DNA of 64,000 bases from Micromonospora echinofusca. GTDB taxonomy: Bacteria; Actinomycetota; Actinomycetes; Mycobacteriales; Micromonosporaceae. The position numbers were made by a program, and so were the translations under genes. The stretch lies in the NCBI RefSeq assembly GCF_017614955.1, contig NZ_WVUH01000001.1, positions 1 through 64,000 of the forward strand, given 5' to 3'. This document shows positions 8,957 to 17,123 of this stretch, piece after piece. The notes beneath the pieces were generated by a model. That model had not been told where the DNA came from. It ran no database searches and saw only the letters and a program-made list of their open reading frames with translations. The stretch's first letter is position 1. Every line of letters begins with the position of its first letter.

Positions 8957-9731
8957 CGTCCACCACGCGTACCCCGACGGCACGCTGGCCGTGCGGGGCG
9001 TGGACCTCACCGTCGACCGGGGCGAGCGGCTGGCCATCGTCGGCCAGAACGGCGCCGGCAAGACCACCACGGTCAAACTCATGAACGGCCTGCTCCGGCC
9101 GACCCGGGGCACCGTCACCATCGACGGGCAACCCACGGCGGGCCGGACGACCGCCCGGATCGCCCGGCAGGTCGGGTACGTCTTCCAGAACCCCGACGAC
9201 CAGATCTTCGCCGGTGACGTCCGGACCGAACTCACGCTGGTGCCGAGGTACCTGCGCTGGGACGCCGCGTACACCGCCGAACGGGTGACCCGGGCGGTCG
9301 ACCTGACCGGGATCGCCCCCCACCTCGACAGCAATCCCAACGACCTGCCCTTCCCGGTCCGGAAGTTCGTCGCCATCGCAGCCATCCTGGTCGGGACGTG
9401 CGACTACGTGATCCTCGACGAACCGACGGCGGGACTCGACCGGCCGGGCACCCGGCAACTGCTCGCCCTGATGGACCGGCTGCGCGACGAGGGAATCGCC
9501 GTCGTCACCATCACGCACGACATGCGGTTCGTCGCCGACGCCTTCCCACGCGTCGTGGCCATGGCCGACGGGACCGTCATCGCCGACGGAACCGCCGCCG
9601 ACGTGTTCGCCGACGACGACGTGCTGGCCCGCTCGCAGCTCCAGCGACTCGAAGTGGCCCAGCTCGCCCGCAACCTCCACCTCACCGACCGGGCGATCCG
9701 CATCGACGACGTGCTGCACCTGATCCCCTGA
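8937..9731 (+). CDS. ecfA2: ECF transporter ATPase A2 with a degenerate ABC signature
   Basis: This 264-residue ATPase starts at an ATG after AGGAG and overlaps the A1 gene by 20 bp. Walker A (GQNGAGKTT), the Q-loop (YVFQNPDDQIFA), Walker B (YVILDEPTAGLD) and the switch His (THDMRF) are intact. Where LSGGQxQRVAIA is expected (about residue 136) it reads LPFPVRKFVAIA: Ser, both Gly and Gln of the signature are gone while flanking residues remain, so this is not a frameshift. The dimer should have one canonical and one degenerate ATP site, as in asymmetric ABC exporters, which is unusual for ECF systems. Confidence 0.9.
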   Translation: MPITLHDVHHAYPDGTLAVRGVDLTVDRGERLAIVGQNGAGKTTTVKLMNGLLRPTRGTVTIDGQPTAGRTTARIARQVGYVFQNPDDQIFAGDVRTELTLVPRYLRWDAAYTAERVTRAVDLTGIAPHLDSNPNDLPFPVRKFVAIAAILVGTCDYVILDEPTAGLDRPGTRQLLALMDRLRDEGIAVVTITHDMRFVADAFPRVVAMADGTVIADGTAADVFADDDVLARSQLQRLEVAQLARNLHLTDRAIRIDDVLHLIP

Positions 9732-9774
9732 CCGCCCGCCACCCGGTACACCGCTTCAGAAGGAGACCTTCCGC

Positions 9775-10548
9775 ATGCCCCAGCGCCCCTTCCTCGACGA
9801 GTTCGACAGCCAGCTCCCCGTCTTCGCCATGCTGCACCTCAGCGGCGACACGGCGGCGGAGAAGCTGGACCTCGCCAAGCGGGAGATCGACGTCCTGTGG
9901 TCCGAGGGTGTGGACGCCGTGATCGTCGAGAACTACTTCGGTGACGTCGACGACGTGGAGAACGTCCTGCGGTACCTCACCGAATCGGCACCGGAGGTCC
10001 GGTTCGGGATCAACATCCTGCGCCAGGACTGGACCGCGTTCGAGCTGGCCCGGCAGTTCCACGCCCTGTTCATCCAACTGGACTCGGTGGCCGGACACCT
10101 GCCCCCGGACGACGACGGGACCTTCGCGGCCCGCCTCGCCGCCGAACGGGAGCAGACGACCAGCCACGTGCTCGGCGGCGTCCGCTTCAAGTACCAGCCG
10201 TACCTGTCCGGCCGCTCGCTGGAGGAGGACCTCAGCCTCGCCCGGGCACGGTGCGGGGCGGTCGTCGTGACCGGCGACGGCACCGGGATGGAGACCCCGC
10301 CGGAGAAGATCGAGCAGTTCCGGCGTCTTCTCGGTGACGACTTCCCCCTTGTCGTCGGCGCCGGGGTCACCCCGGCGAACTGCGTAGACCAACTGGCCCA
10401 CGCGGACGCGGTCATCGTCGGCAGCTACCTCAAGGACACGTACACCGACACCGGTACCGTCGACCGCGGCCACGTCCGGGAGTTCGTCCGGGCGATCCGC
10501 GAGGTGCCGTCCCGCCGTGCCCTGACCCGGGCGGCGAACGGTGCCTGA
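9775..10548 (+). CDS. BtpA/SgcQ-family TIM-barrel protein
   Basis: The 257-residue protein matches the BtpA family in its opening (FAMLHLSGD), the diagnostic GVDAVIVENYFGD segment and the C-terminal barrel motifs VVVTGDGTG, VVGAGVTPAN and DAVIVGSYLK, which resemble phosphate-binding loops. BtpA was named in cyanobacterial photosystem I biogenesis, but homologues such as SgcQ sit in sugar operons and are probably enzymes of phosphorylated sugars. It follows a kinase and transporter here, so it may act on the kinase product. A good GGAG site lies before the ATG. The reaction is unknown. Confidence 0.85.
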   Translation: MPQRPFLDEFDSQLPVFAMLHLSGDTAAEKLDLAKREIDVLWSEGVDAVIVENYFGDVDDVENVLRYLTESAPEVRFGINILRQDWTAFELARQFHALFIQLDSVAGHLPPDDDGTFAARLAAEREQTTSHVLGGVRFKYQPYLSGRSLEEDLSLARARCGAVVVTGDGTGMETPPEKIEQFRRLLGDDFPLVVGAGVTPANCVDQLAHADAVIVGSYLKDTYTDTGTVDRGHVREFVRAIREVPSRRALTRAANGA

Positions 10549-11242
10549 CCACCCCGGTCCGGCGACCCCGGGCGGACGCGCCCTTCCCGACGAACCGCCG
10601 GACGAACTGGTGGAGGCCCAACTGCTCGCCATCCGGGCGGCCGAGACCATCGCCGCGTCCGCGCGACCGGGCGAGTCCGAGGTTGTCGTGCACCGGCGGG
10701 CCGGCGAGATCCTCCGTGACCTGGGCGCCACCGGTGTGTGGAGCCCCACCACCGTCGGCTTCGGCGCCGGGACGCTGAGCTGCTTTCCCACCGACCTCCC
10801 CGGCGACCGCAGCCTGTGGAACCTCGACCTCGGTATCGTCGACGTCCACCCGGTCACCGCCCGTGGCGGGTGGGGGGACTGCACCCGCACCCTCCAGCAG
10901 GGTGCGAACCCCGCCCAGCAGGCGGCTCGGCAGGCGGTGGAGCGGATCCACGCCGCCGTACTCGCCGCCGCCACGCCCGGCATGCGCGCCTGCGACCTCT
11001 TCGCGGTGTTCCAACAGGAACTGGCCAGGACGCCCTACCTGCTGCTGGACCGGCTGTCCAACATCGGCCACTCCCTCGGCGCCGGCACCTCGTACGACGA
11101 GGGGTACCTCGACGCGTGGAACACGACCGAACTGCGGGGCGCGTGGGCCGTCGAGCCGTTCATCGGCAACCATCTCTACGGAGTCAAACGCGAGGACGTC
11201 GTCTGGTTCGGCAGGACCCGGTGCCAGGTCATCGCGCCCTAG
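10541..11242 (+). CDS. M24 (methionine-aminopeptidase fold) metallohydrolase-like protein
   Basis: A GTG start overlaps the BtpA stop by 8 bp. The 233-residue product has the ordered pita-bread metal ligands: Asp in WNLDLGIVDV, Asp in GDCTRT, His in NIGHSLGAG, Glu in AVEPFIGN and a Glu near the end (KREDVVWF). It lacks the N-terminal domain of prolidases. M24 proteins include aminopeptidases, prolidases and creatinase-like C-N hydrolases. Closing a transport-kinase operon, a small-molecule hydrolase role seems as likely as a peptidase role. The substrate is unknown. Confidence 0.8.
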   Translation: MPDHPGPATPGGRALPDEPPDELVEAQLLAIRAAETIAASARPGESEVVVHRRAGEILRDLGATGVWSPTTVGFGAGTLSCFPTDLPGDRSLWNLDLGIVDVHPVTARGGWGDCTRTLQQGANPAQQAARQAVERIHAAVLAAATPGMRACDLFAVFQQELARTPYLLLDRLSNIGHSLGAGTSYDEGYLDAWNTTELRGAWAVEPFIGNHLYGVKREDVVWFGRTRCQVIAP

Positions 11243-11263
11243 CAACCCACGACCCGTCGGTGG

Positions 11264-11297
11264 GGCAGGGTGGCCGGCTCGCCCCGGTCACCCTGCC
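11264..11297. terminator. Bidirectional terminator between converging genes
   Basis: GGCAGGGTGGCCGG (11264-11277) pairs with CCGGTCACCCTGCC (11284-11297) with a single G-T wobble and a six-base loop. It lies between the stop of the M24 gene (plus) and the stop of the VOC gene (minus), so it can serve both. Confidence 0.8.
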
Positions 11298-11304
11298 GGC
11301 CGGA

Positions 11305-11715
11305 TCACTGCGGCTGGGCGATGTCGACCATCCACGGGATGCCGAACCGGTCGACGCACATGCCGTACAGGTCGCCCCACATCTGCTTCTCCAGCGGCAT
11401 CATGACGTTGCCACCGTCGGACAGCCTCTCCCACGCCTCCTCCAGGCCCTCGCCCGGATCGCCGCTGAGGCTGCACGTGATCGTGTCACCGGGGCGGTAC
11501 GACATGCCGGGCGCCGTGTCGGAGGCCATCAGGACGTAGCCCCGGTCGGTGGTGAGCATCGCGTGCATCACCTTGTCCATCATGACGGGATCGGACGAGC
11601 CGAAGTCACCGAAGGTGTTGATCTGCAACTGCCCGCCGAACACCGAGTGGTAGAACTCCATGGCCTCGCGGGCGTTGCCGTCGAACGTGAGGTACGGGTT
11701 GAGTCGGGTTGTCAT
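11305..11715 (-). CDS. VOC/PhnB-like glyoxalase-fold protein
   Basis: The 136-residue protein begins RLNPYLTFDGNAREAMEFY, the standard opening of PhnB-like members of the vicinal-oxygen-chelate superfamily, and ends with the paired-motif segment DRFGIPWMVDI. The length is normal for a one-domain protein that dimerises. Such proteins are common stand-alone genes in actinomycetes and mostly lack a known substrate. No neighbour suggests a role. It lies outside the peptide cluster and is separated from the ECF operon by a terminator. Confidence 0.85.
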   Translation of the reverse strand: MTTRLNPYLTFDGNAREAMEFYHSVFGGQLQINTFGDFGSSDPVMMDKVMHAMLTTDRGYVLMASDTAPGMSYRPGDTITCSLSGDPGEGLEEAWERLSDGGNVMMPLEKQMWGDLYGMCVDRFGIPWMVDIAQPQ

Positions 11716-11819
11716 CCGTCAGGCTCCCTGGGCTGTGTGAGCGTGTCACCGTCGGACGTTAGACGCAGCCACCGACAGAAGAGGGCATTCCCGGCACCGA
11801 CCCCCCGATCAGGCTGACC

Positions 11820-11843
11820 GACCGCCGGGCCCGGCCGGCGGTC
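11820..11843 (-). terminator. Hairpin terminator after the MFS gene
   Basis: GACCGCCGG (11820-11828) pairs perfectly with CCGGCGGTC (11835-11843) around a six-base loop, about 60 bp beyond the stop of the leftward MFS gene. It plausibly marks the left boundary of the peptide cluster. Confidence 0.6.
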
Positions 11844-11904
11844 TTCGCCGCCCGCCCGATCGGTAGCGGCCTGACACGGCAGTGCGGTTGCAGGTCAGGT
11901 GCGG

Positions 11905-13158
11905 TCACAACTCCGCCGGAACGCGGGGCGAGTGGACGGCCAACCGGGAGTGATTCTCGCGAAGCCCGAGCAGTACCACTATCCCCGCCAGGAAGTAGGC
12001 TGCGCCCTGGGTGGCGATGACCGGCACGATGCCGACACGTTCGCCGAGAGCGCCCGAAATGATCGTCCCGATCAGCATCGCCGCACCCTTCAAAGCCGCC
12101 ATGGCGCCGAAGATGCGACCACGGTTGTCGTTCGTCGTGGCGTTCTGGAATACGGTGATCGCGCCAGCGGTGAGGAATGCGGCGGGTAGCCCGACGAGAG
12201 CTATGAGCAGTGGCGAGGGCCAGAGCACCTTTGCGGCCAGCGGATAGAGAAAGAGAACGAGGTCCAAGACGCCGAAGACGAGCGCACCCCAGCCGAACAT
12301 CGCTCGTGGTGAGAAGCGGTGACCGATGGCCGTCGCGACGAGGCCACCGACGATGCCGCCGACCGACTGGGCTGCCATGATGACGCCGAAGGCCTGGGAG
12401 TCCCCGCCGAGCACGTCCCGGACGAACGGTGCGATCAGCGTACCCATGATCGCTTCGCCGACACCGGTGACCAAAGTGAAGAGGAAGAAGACCCTGAGGG
12501 CCCTGCTGGCGCGTACGCTGCGTAGGCCCTCGATCCATTCCCGCACCACGTCCAGACGAGTCGAGACGGCTGGTGCCTGCCGTTTCTGCATGCGCCACAG
12601 GAGCCCGGCCGCGAGTGCCAAGATTGACATGTTGGTGATGCTCAGTCCGGCTGTACCGCCGAGACCTCCGATGGTTCCACCCAGTGCTGCCCCGACGAGG
12701 CGCGCGATGTCACGTACCTGAGCGTTCAACGAATTGATGGTGACGAGCTGATCTTCTTTCTTCACCAGGGACGGTAGTAGCGCTGCCTCCGACGAGATGA
12801 AGAAGGGTGCCAGGCTGCTCTGCACCACGATCACGAGATAGACCAGCCATACTCTGCCTGCGTCGTTCACGACGAGCAGGGGGGTCAGGGCTACAATCAT
12901 CACGAGGTGGGAGATGGCCATCGTGCGGCGGCGATCCCACCGGTCGGCGAAGACACCGGCGATTGATCCGAGAAGCAGCTGAGGCAGCAGTGACGCCATC
13001 ACCGAGGCTGCGGAGGCCAGGGTGGACCCGGTCAGGAGATAGATCTGATAGGCGAGCCCGGTGCGCAGGATCCATTCACCGGTCAGAGAGATCATGTTGG
13101 CCGTGAGCAGTAGCTTGAGGTCCCGGTTGTTCTCAAGTGCCCGATAGAGCTGTCGCAT
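11905..13158 (-). CDS. MFS exporter, EntS-like, probable product efflux pump
   Basis: The 417-residue protein has about 12 hydrophobic segments and the MFS_3/EntS-type opening (NRDLKLLLTANMISLTGEWI), a loop with FADRWDRRRT (motif A-like) and DNRGRIFG. EntS-type carriers export siderophores and other small peptides. It is the last gene of a leftward run that starts with the NRPS paralogue at 16665, 195 bp upstream, with no strong promoter visible between them. This supports a role in exporting the cluster product or self-resistance. The DNA is visibly less GC-rich than neighbouring genes, hinting at separate acquisition. The 195-bp gap before it holds nothing clear. Confidence 0.85.
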   Translation of the reverse strand: MRQLYRALENNRDLKLLLTANMISLTGEWILRTGLAYQIYLLTGSTLASAASVMASLLPQLLLGSIAGVFADRWDRRRTMAISHLVMIVALTPLLVVNDAGRVWLVYLVIVVQSSLAPFFISSEAALLPSLVKKEDQLVTINSLNAQVRDIARLVGAALGGTIGGLGGTAGLSITNMSILALAAGLLWRMQKRQAPAVSTRLDVVREWIEGLRSVRASRALRVFFLFTLVTGVGEAIMGTLIAPFVRDVLGGDSQAFGVIMAAQSVGGIVGGLVATAIGHRFSPRAMFGWGALVFGVLDLVLFLYPLAAKVLWPSPLLIALVGLPAAFLTAGAITVFQNATTNDNRGRIFGAMAALKGAAMLIGTIISGALGERVGIVPVIATQGAAYFLAGIVVLLGLRENHSRLAVHSPRVPAEL

Positions 13159-13353
13159 GTCAGCCGCCAGAGGGTGTCGTGGGCAGTAAGGTGGCGACGG
13201 CCGTCGGAATGAGTCGACAGGGTGAAACCGGCGTCGATCCGGAACTTGCAGTAATCGGCTTGAGAAGCAAGCCGCACCACCTCCCAGATGTGTGACCGAA
13301 CCGTGCCGCGTTACTGCTCGACGTCCCTGTGGAGCCCGGCATACGCCCGTTGC

Positions 13354-16300
13354 CTAGACGCCTGTCGTTGATTCGGGCAGAGCCTTGCGGTCCACCTTGC
13401 CATTGGCATCGAGGGGAACGGCATCGATCTGGACGAAAATGGCCGGGACGAGATAGCTCGGTAGCAGCCGCTCCAGCCATGCACGCAGTTCCGCGGTCCG
13501 TGGCGCAGCCGGACCCGACGGCACCAGGTAGGCCACGAGCTGATTGTGCCCGTGCGCGTTCGGGCGGGCCACCACGACAGCGTGCTCGATCCCGGGGTGC
13601 TCGGTCAGCTTGTGCTCCACCTCGCCGGTCTCCACCCGGTAACCATGGATCTTCACCTGGTCGTCAAGCCGCCGCAGGAACTGCAGGTTTCCGTCACTGC
13701 GCCAGTAACCGCGGTCGCCGGTGCGGTACATCCGCGCGCCAGGGACTGCGGAGAACTCGTCGGGCAGAAAGGACTGCGCGGTGCGCTCCGGCATGTTCAG
13801 GTAGCCGCGGGCCGGGCAAACCCCGCCGATGAAGATCTCACCGGCCACGCCCGGCGGGACCGGATTGAGGTGTTCATCGAGGACATACATGGTGGTGTTC
13901 GGGATTGCCCGGCCGATCGGTACCGTATTGGTCCCCACCGGCCCGGTCGGGGTGTAGATCGAGTTCGCGACTGAGGCCTCGGTGGGGCCGTACTCGTTGA
14001 GGATGTCCGAGTCCGGCGCTAGGCGCCGCCAGCCATCGAGAATGTGCGTGGGGAACGAGTCCGCACCCACGGCGAGTACGCCGGCCAGGCGGGCGGCGTC
14101 AGCCGGCAGCAACTGCTGGGAGAGCAACTCCAGGTGCCCCGGGGTCATCTTGATGAAGCTGAAGGGCGCCAGTTCGAGCAGGTGCCCGGCCAGATCCTCC
14201 AACAACAGGTCGTCCGGAAGCAGGTGCACCGCCTGGCCGAGGACCAGGGGGGTGTAGAGGTTCGGCACGATCATGTCGAAGCCTACCGAGGAGAACAGCG
14301 GCGCCCCGCCGTCACCGTTGTACGCGTAGCGCCTGGCACAGAAACCCAGATAGTTCACCAATCCACGGTGGTGGCAGGCAACACCCTTGGGGCGCCCGGA
14401 GGAGCCGGAGGTGTATATGACGTACGCGAGCTGGTCGGGATGGCTCGCCGCGTTTAGATTGTCGCCGTCACGGGTCGTGATCGAGGCCGCTTCACGCTCC
14501 AGCACGCAAACGTTGTCCTGGCCCTCCACGAGATGGTGCAGGCTTTCCTGCACGACGAAGCACACCGGCCGGGCGTCCTCGATCATGACCTTCAGCCGCT
14601 CGGACGGATTGTCCGCGGCTAGCGGAACATAGGCGGCACCGGTCTTCATCACCGCCAACAGTGTGACCACCAGGTCCAGCGAGCGGCTCACGGCCACCGC
14701 GACCAGGTCCTCGCGCCGTACACCGCGGTCGACCAGGTGGCGGGCGAGCCGGTTGGCGCGGGCATTGAGCGCCTGGTACGTAAGGGTTTCGTCCCGGTAG
14801 GTGGCGGCGACGGCGAACGGGGTCGACGCCGCCTGCCGCTCGATGAGACCGTGGATCGTCCCTTCGCCGGTGAAGCAGGCATCGATGCCGCCGAGACGAT
14901 TGGTGTTGAACCCGTGGACGACTTCGGTGTGCTCGGCGTCGCCGAGGATCCGTACGTCGGCGAGCCGCCGCCCGGGATCGTGCGCGAACACCTGGCACAG
15001 GGTGCGCAGATGACCGGCGATACGCTCGACCGTCCTGCTGCCGAGCCGCGAGCGCTGGTGACGCAGGGAGAAGCGCAGCCGCTCCTCGGCCTCCTCGACC
15101 AGGAGCAGTAGCGGGTAGCCGGTGCCGTCAGGTGTCTCGCGCTCCCGGACCCCGGTGCCCGCCTGGGCGGGCGAGTACCGGGCGACGACCATGGTGTCGA
15201 ACAGTTGCGTGCCCTCGGCGAGTCCGGTGTACCCCTGGATCTCGGCCGGTGGCGCATACCCGTGCTGCCGTACCCGTGACAGGTCCTGTTGCAGGCTCTG
15301 CAGCCAGTCGGCAAAGGTGACCCGCGACGCGACCGACACCCGAACCGGCAGCGGGTTGGCGAAACGGCCGTGCTCCACGCCGGACAGCTCTGTTGGGCGC
15401 CCGGACATGGCCGATCCGAAAAGAACGTCGCGTCTGCCTCCGTACCTGGCGAGCAACAGTGCCCAGAAGCCGTGTACGAGCGTGTCGAGGGTGAGGCCGG
15501 CCGACCGCGCCGACCGCCTCAGGGTGTGGAGGAGGTCGCCGGTGATGTCGAGCGGGACATCGCTCACGGTGTCGTTGCCCGGCTCCCCGCCGGGCTCGAA
15601 CAGTTCCAGCCGCGCCGGCTCGGTGACGCCGGCGAGGTAGTCGCGCCAGAAGTTCCGGATGGCGGTCCCGAGCCGGCCTCCGGTCGGGGGGGACACGCCC
15701 TCCGCCTCGGGCACCGACGACAGCGCCAGCGGGGCCCCCGCAGGTCCGTGGAGCGTGTGCACCTGAGCGCCGATCAGTTCGAGCGCCTGGTTGGCAAGGT
15801 CAGCGGGAAGTGCGGCGCCGCTACACATCACCTTCCGTACGACGCCCTTCAGTCGCGACACGGTCGGCTCGTGGAGAATCTCCGCCAGCGCGGTCGGTGT
15901 GAGGTGGACCCTGCTCACCTGCTCCGCCGCCACGAGTGAGACCACGTCGGCGGGACTGCGGTTCTCCTCCCGCCCCGGAATGACCAGCCGCGCGCCGGTG
16001 ACGAGCGGCCAGAGCAGCTCCCGCACCCACGCCTCGTACGTGCACGGCTGGATCTGGGCCACCACGTCACCGCACGAGAGCGGCCAGGTACGCTGCCACG
16101 ACGCCAGGCAGTCGACGACGCTTCGATGCGACACGCACACGCCCGTCGGGCTGCCGGTGGTGCCGGACCTGTACCTGACGTAGACGGGATCGTCCGGGAT
16201 GGGTACGCGGTCCGGCTGTGGTGCGCCCACGGATCCGTCGGCCAGCGACAGCTCGTCGATGTCGCCGACCGGTATCGGGTCGGTCCAGACACCAGACAGC

Positions 16301-16665
16301 GCACCGTGCGTCAATACCATCTCGGCGGCGGAATCGGCGAGCACACCTGACAGGAAACCAGCCGGTTGCTTCGCATCCAGCGGTACGTAGACACCGCCCG
16401 CCTTGAGGATGCCGAGTAGTCCGACCGTCAGTGACAGGCTGGGTTCGGCGCACAGGCCGACCGCGGTTCCCGGGCCGACGCCGCGGGCGTGCAGTGTCCG
16501 CGCGAGCCGGCGGGCCCGCGTGTCCAGCTCGACGTAGGTCAGCGTCCGGCCGTCACAGGTGACGGCGGGCCGGTCCGGCGTCCGCGTCGTCTGGGCCGTG
16601 AAGAGGCTCGACAGCGTGGCGTCAGCGGGGATCGGGGTGGGGACCGCAGTGACTTGCTCTGCCAT
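13354..16665 (-). CDS. Deletion-scarred NRPS: broken A, half C, one intact A domain, no carrier domain
   Basis: The 1,103-residue protein parallels the A-T-C-A part of the NRPS at 46098 but lacks a block. Residues 1-310 are an A-domain N-part whose P-loop is spoiled (RSGTTGSPTG, Lys lost) and whose A5 motif reads HGPAG instead of YGPTE. At residues 310-335 it jumps straight into the C-terminal half of a condensation domain (NFWRDYLAG onward), so the rest of A, the T domain and HHxxxDG are missing. Residues 615-1103 form a full A domain (YTSGSSGRPKG, NEYGPTEAS, YRTGDRGY, NGKVDRKAL) and the protein ends with no T domain. The intact A domain could load carriers in trans; its specificity pocket appears identical to that of the second A domain of the 46098 NRPS. 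Its promoter carries SARP-type repeats. Confidence 0.88.
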   Translation of the reverse strand: MAEQVTAVPTPIPADATLSSLFTAQTTRTPDRPAVTCDGRTLTYVELDTRARRLARTLHARGVGPGTAVGLCAEPSLSLTVGLLGILKAGGVYVPLDAKQPAGFLSGVLADSAAEMVLTHGALSGVWTDPIPVGDIDELSLADGSVGAPQPDRVPIPDDPVYVRYRSGTTGSPTGVCVSHRSVVDCLASWQRTWPLSCGDVVAQIQPCTYEAWVRELLWPLVTGARLVIPGREENRSPADVVSLVAAEQVSRVHLTPTALAEILHEPTVSRLKGVVRKVMCSGAALPADLANQALELIGAQVHTLHGPAGAPLALSSVPEAEGVSPPTGGRLGTAIRNFWRDYLAGVTEPARLELFEPGGEPGNDTVSDVPLDITGDLLHTLRRSARSAGLTLDTLVHGFWALLLARYGGRRDVLFGSAMSGRPTELSGVEHGRFANPLPVRVSVASRVTFADWLQSLQQDLSRVRQHGYAPPAEIQGYTGLAEGTQLFDTMVVARYSPAQAGTGVRERETPDGTGYPLLLLVEEAEERLRFSLRHQRSRLGSRTVERIAGHLRTLCQVFAHDPGRRLADVRILGDAEHTEVVHGFNTNRLGGIDACFTGEGTIHGLIERQAASTPFAVAATYRDETLTYQALNARANRLARHLVDRGVRREDLVAVAVSRSLDLVVTLLAVMKTGAAYVPLAADNPSERLKVMIEDARPVCFVVQESLHHLVEGQDNVCVLEREAASITTRDGDNLNAASHPDQLAYVIYTSGSSGRPKGVACHHRGLVNYLGFCARRYAYNGDGGAPLFSSVGFDMIVPNLYTPLVLGQAVHLLPDDLLLEDLAGHLLELAPFSFIKMTPGHLELLSQQLLPADAARLAGVLAVGADSFPTHILDGWRRLAPDSDILNEYGPTEASVANSIYTPTGPVGTNTVPIGRAIPNTTMYVLDEHLNPVPPGVAGEIFIGGVCPARGYLNMPERTAQSFLPDEFSAVPGARMYRTGDRGYWRSDGNLQFLRRLDDQVKIHGYRVETGEVEHKLTEHPGIEHAVVVARPNAHGHNQLVAYLVPSGPAAPRTAELRAWLERLLPSYLVPAIFVQIDAVPLDANGKVDRKALPESTTGV

Positions 16666-16688
16666 GGCTGCACGATGCCGCGCTTCGG

Positions 16689-16717
16689 GTATCCCGCCCC
16701 TATCCCGGTGCTATCTC
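16689..16717. promoter_or_regulatory. SARP-type direct repeats upstream of the NRPS paralogue
   Basis: Three heptamers at exact 11-bp intervals: GTATCCC (16689), CTATCCC (16700) and CTATCTC (16711). Read toward the gene they give GATAG-type boxes. The block covers 24-52 bp upstream of the start codon, the same distance and orientation as the block before the NRPS at 46098. Heptamers repeated every 11 bp are the known SARP binding pattern, and a SARP gene lies at 27930-31019. Confidence 0.65.
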
Positions 16718-17123
16718 CGTCCGCCCGGATCATGGCCCTGAAGGTGACGACGTTCATGGAAGAAGCACGATAGGTCGCGGCCATATGGTCGGGGCCCCAC
16801 GGGTTGCCGGGATGTCGGACCCTGCTGACATGATGCGATCGCCGGCCCGGGACCGTCGGTGGTTCGCGGCTGCTCCAGGATCACGAGCGGGTCCGCCACC
16901 GCTGCTGATCGGGGGATCGCGCGTCGTCAACCCGTCGCGCATCATCCGCAGGCGCGGTCGGCCCGCATCACCGCACTCCGCCTGTCGCGCCAACTCCTGT
17001 GGCTGTACCTGATGGCCGGATCGGTACGCCGACCGCCGGGTCGCCCCGGACAGCCGCGCCAGCCACTCCGCGAGCGGTCTCCTGGTCGAGGCGCTCGTCC
17101 TGGCGACCGAGGATCCGATCCAG
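16718..17123. other. Intergenic region without a supported gene
   Basis: About 400 bp between the acyltransferase stop and the SARP-type repeats of the next leftward gene. Short frames are present on both strands but none has a convincing ribosome site or recognisable product. It may be degraded sequence. Confidence 0.5.
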
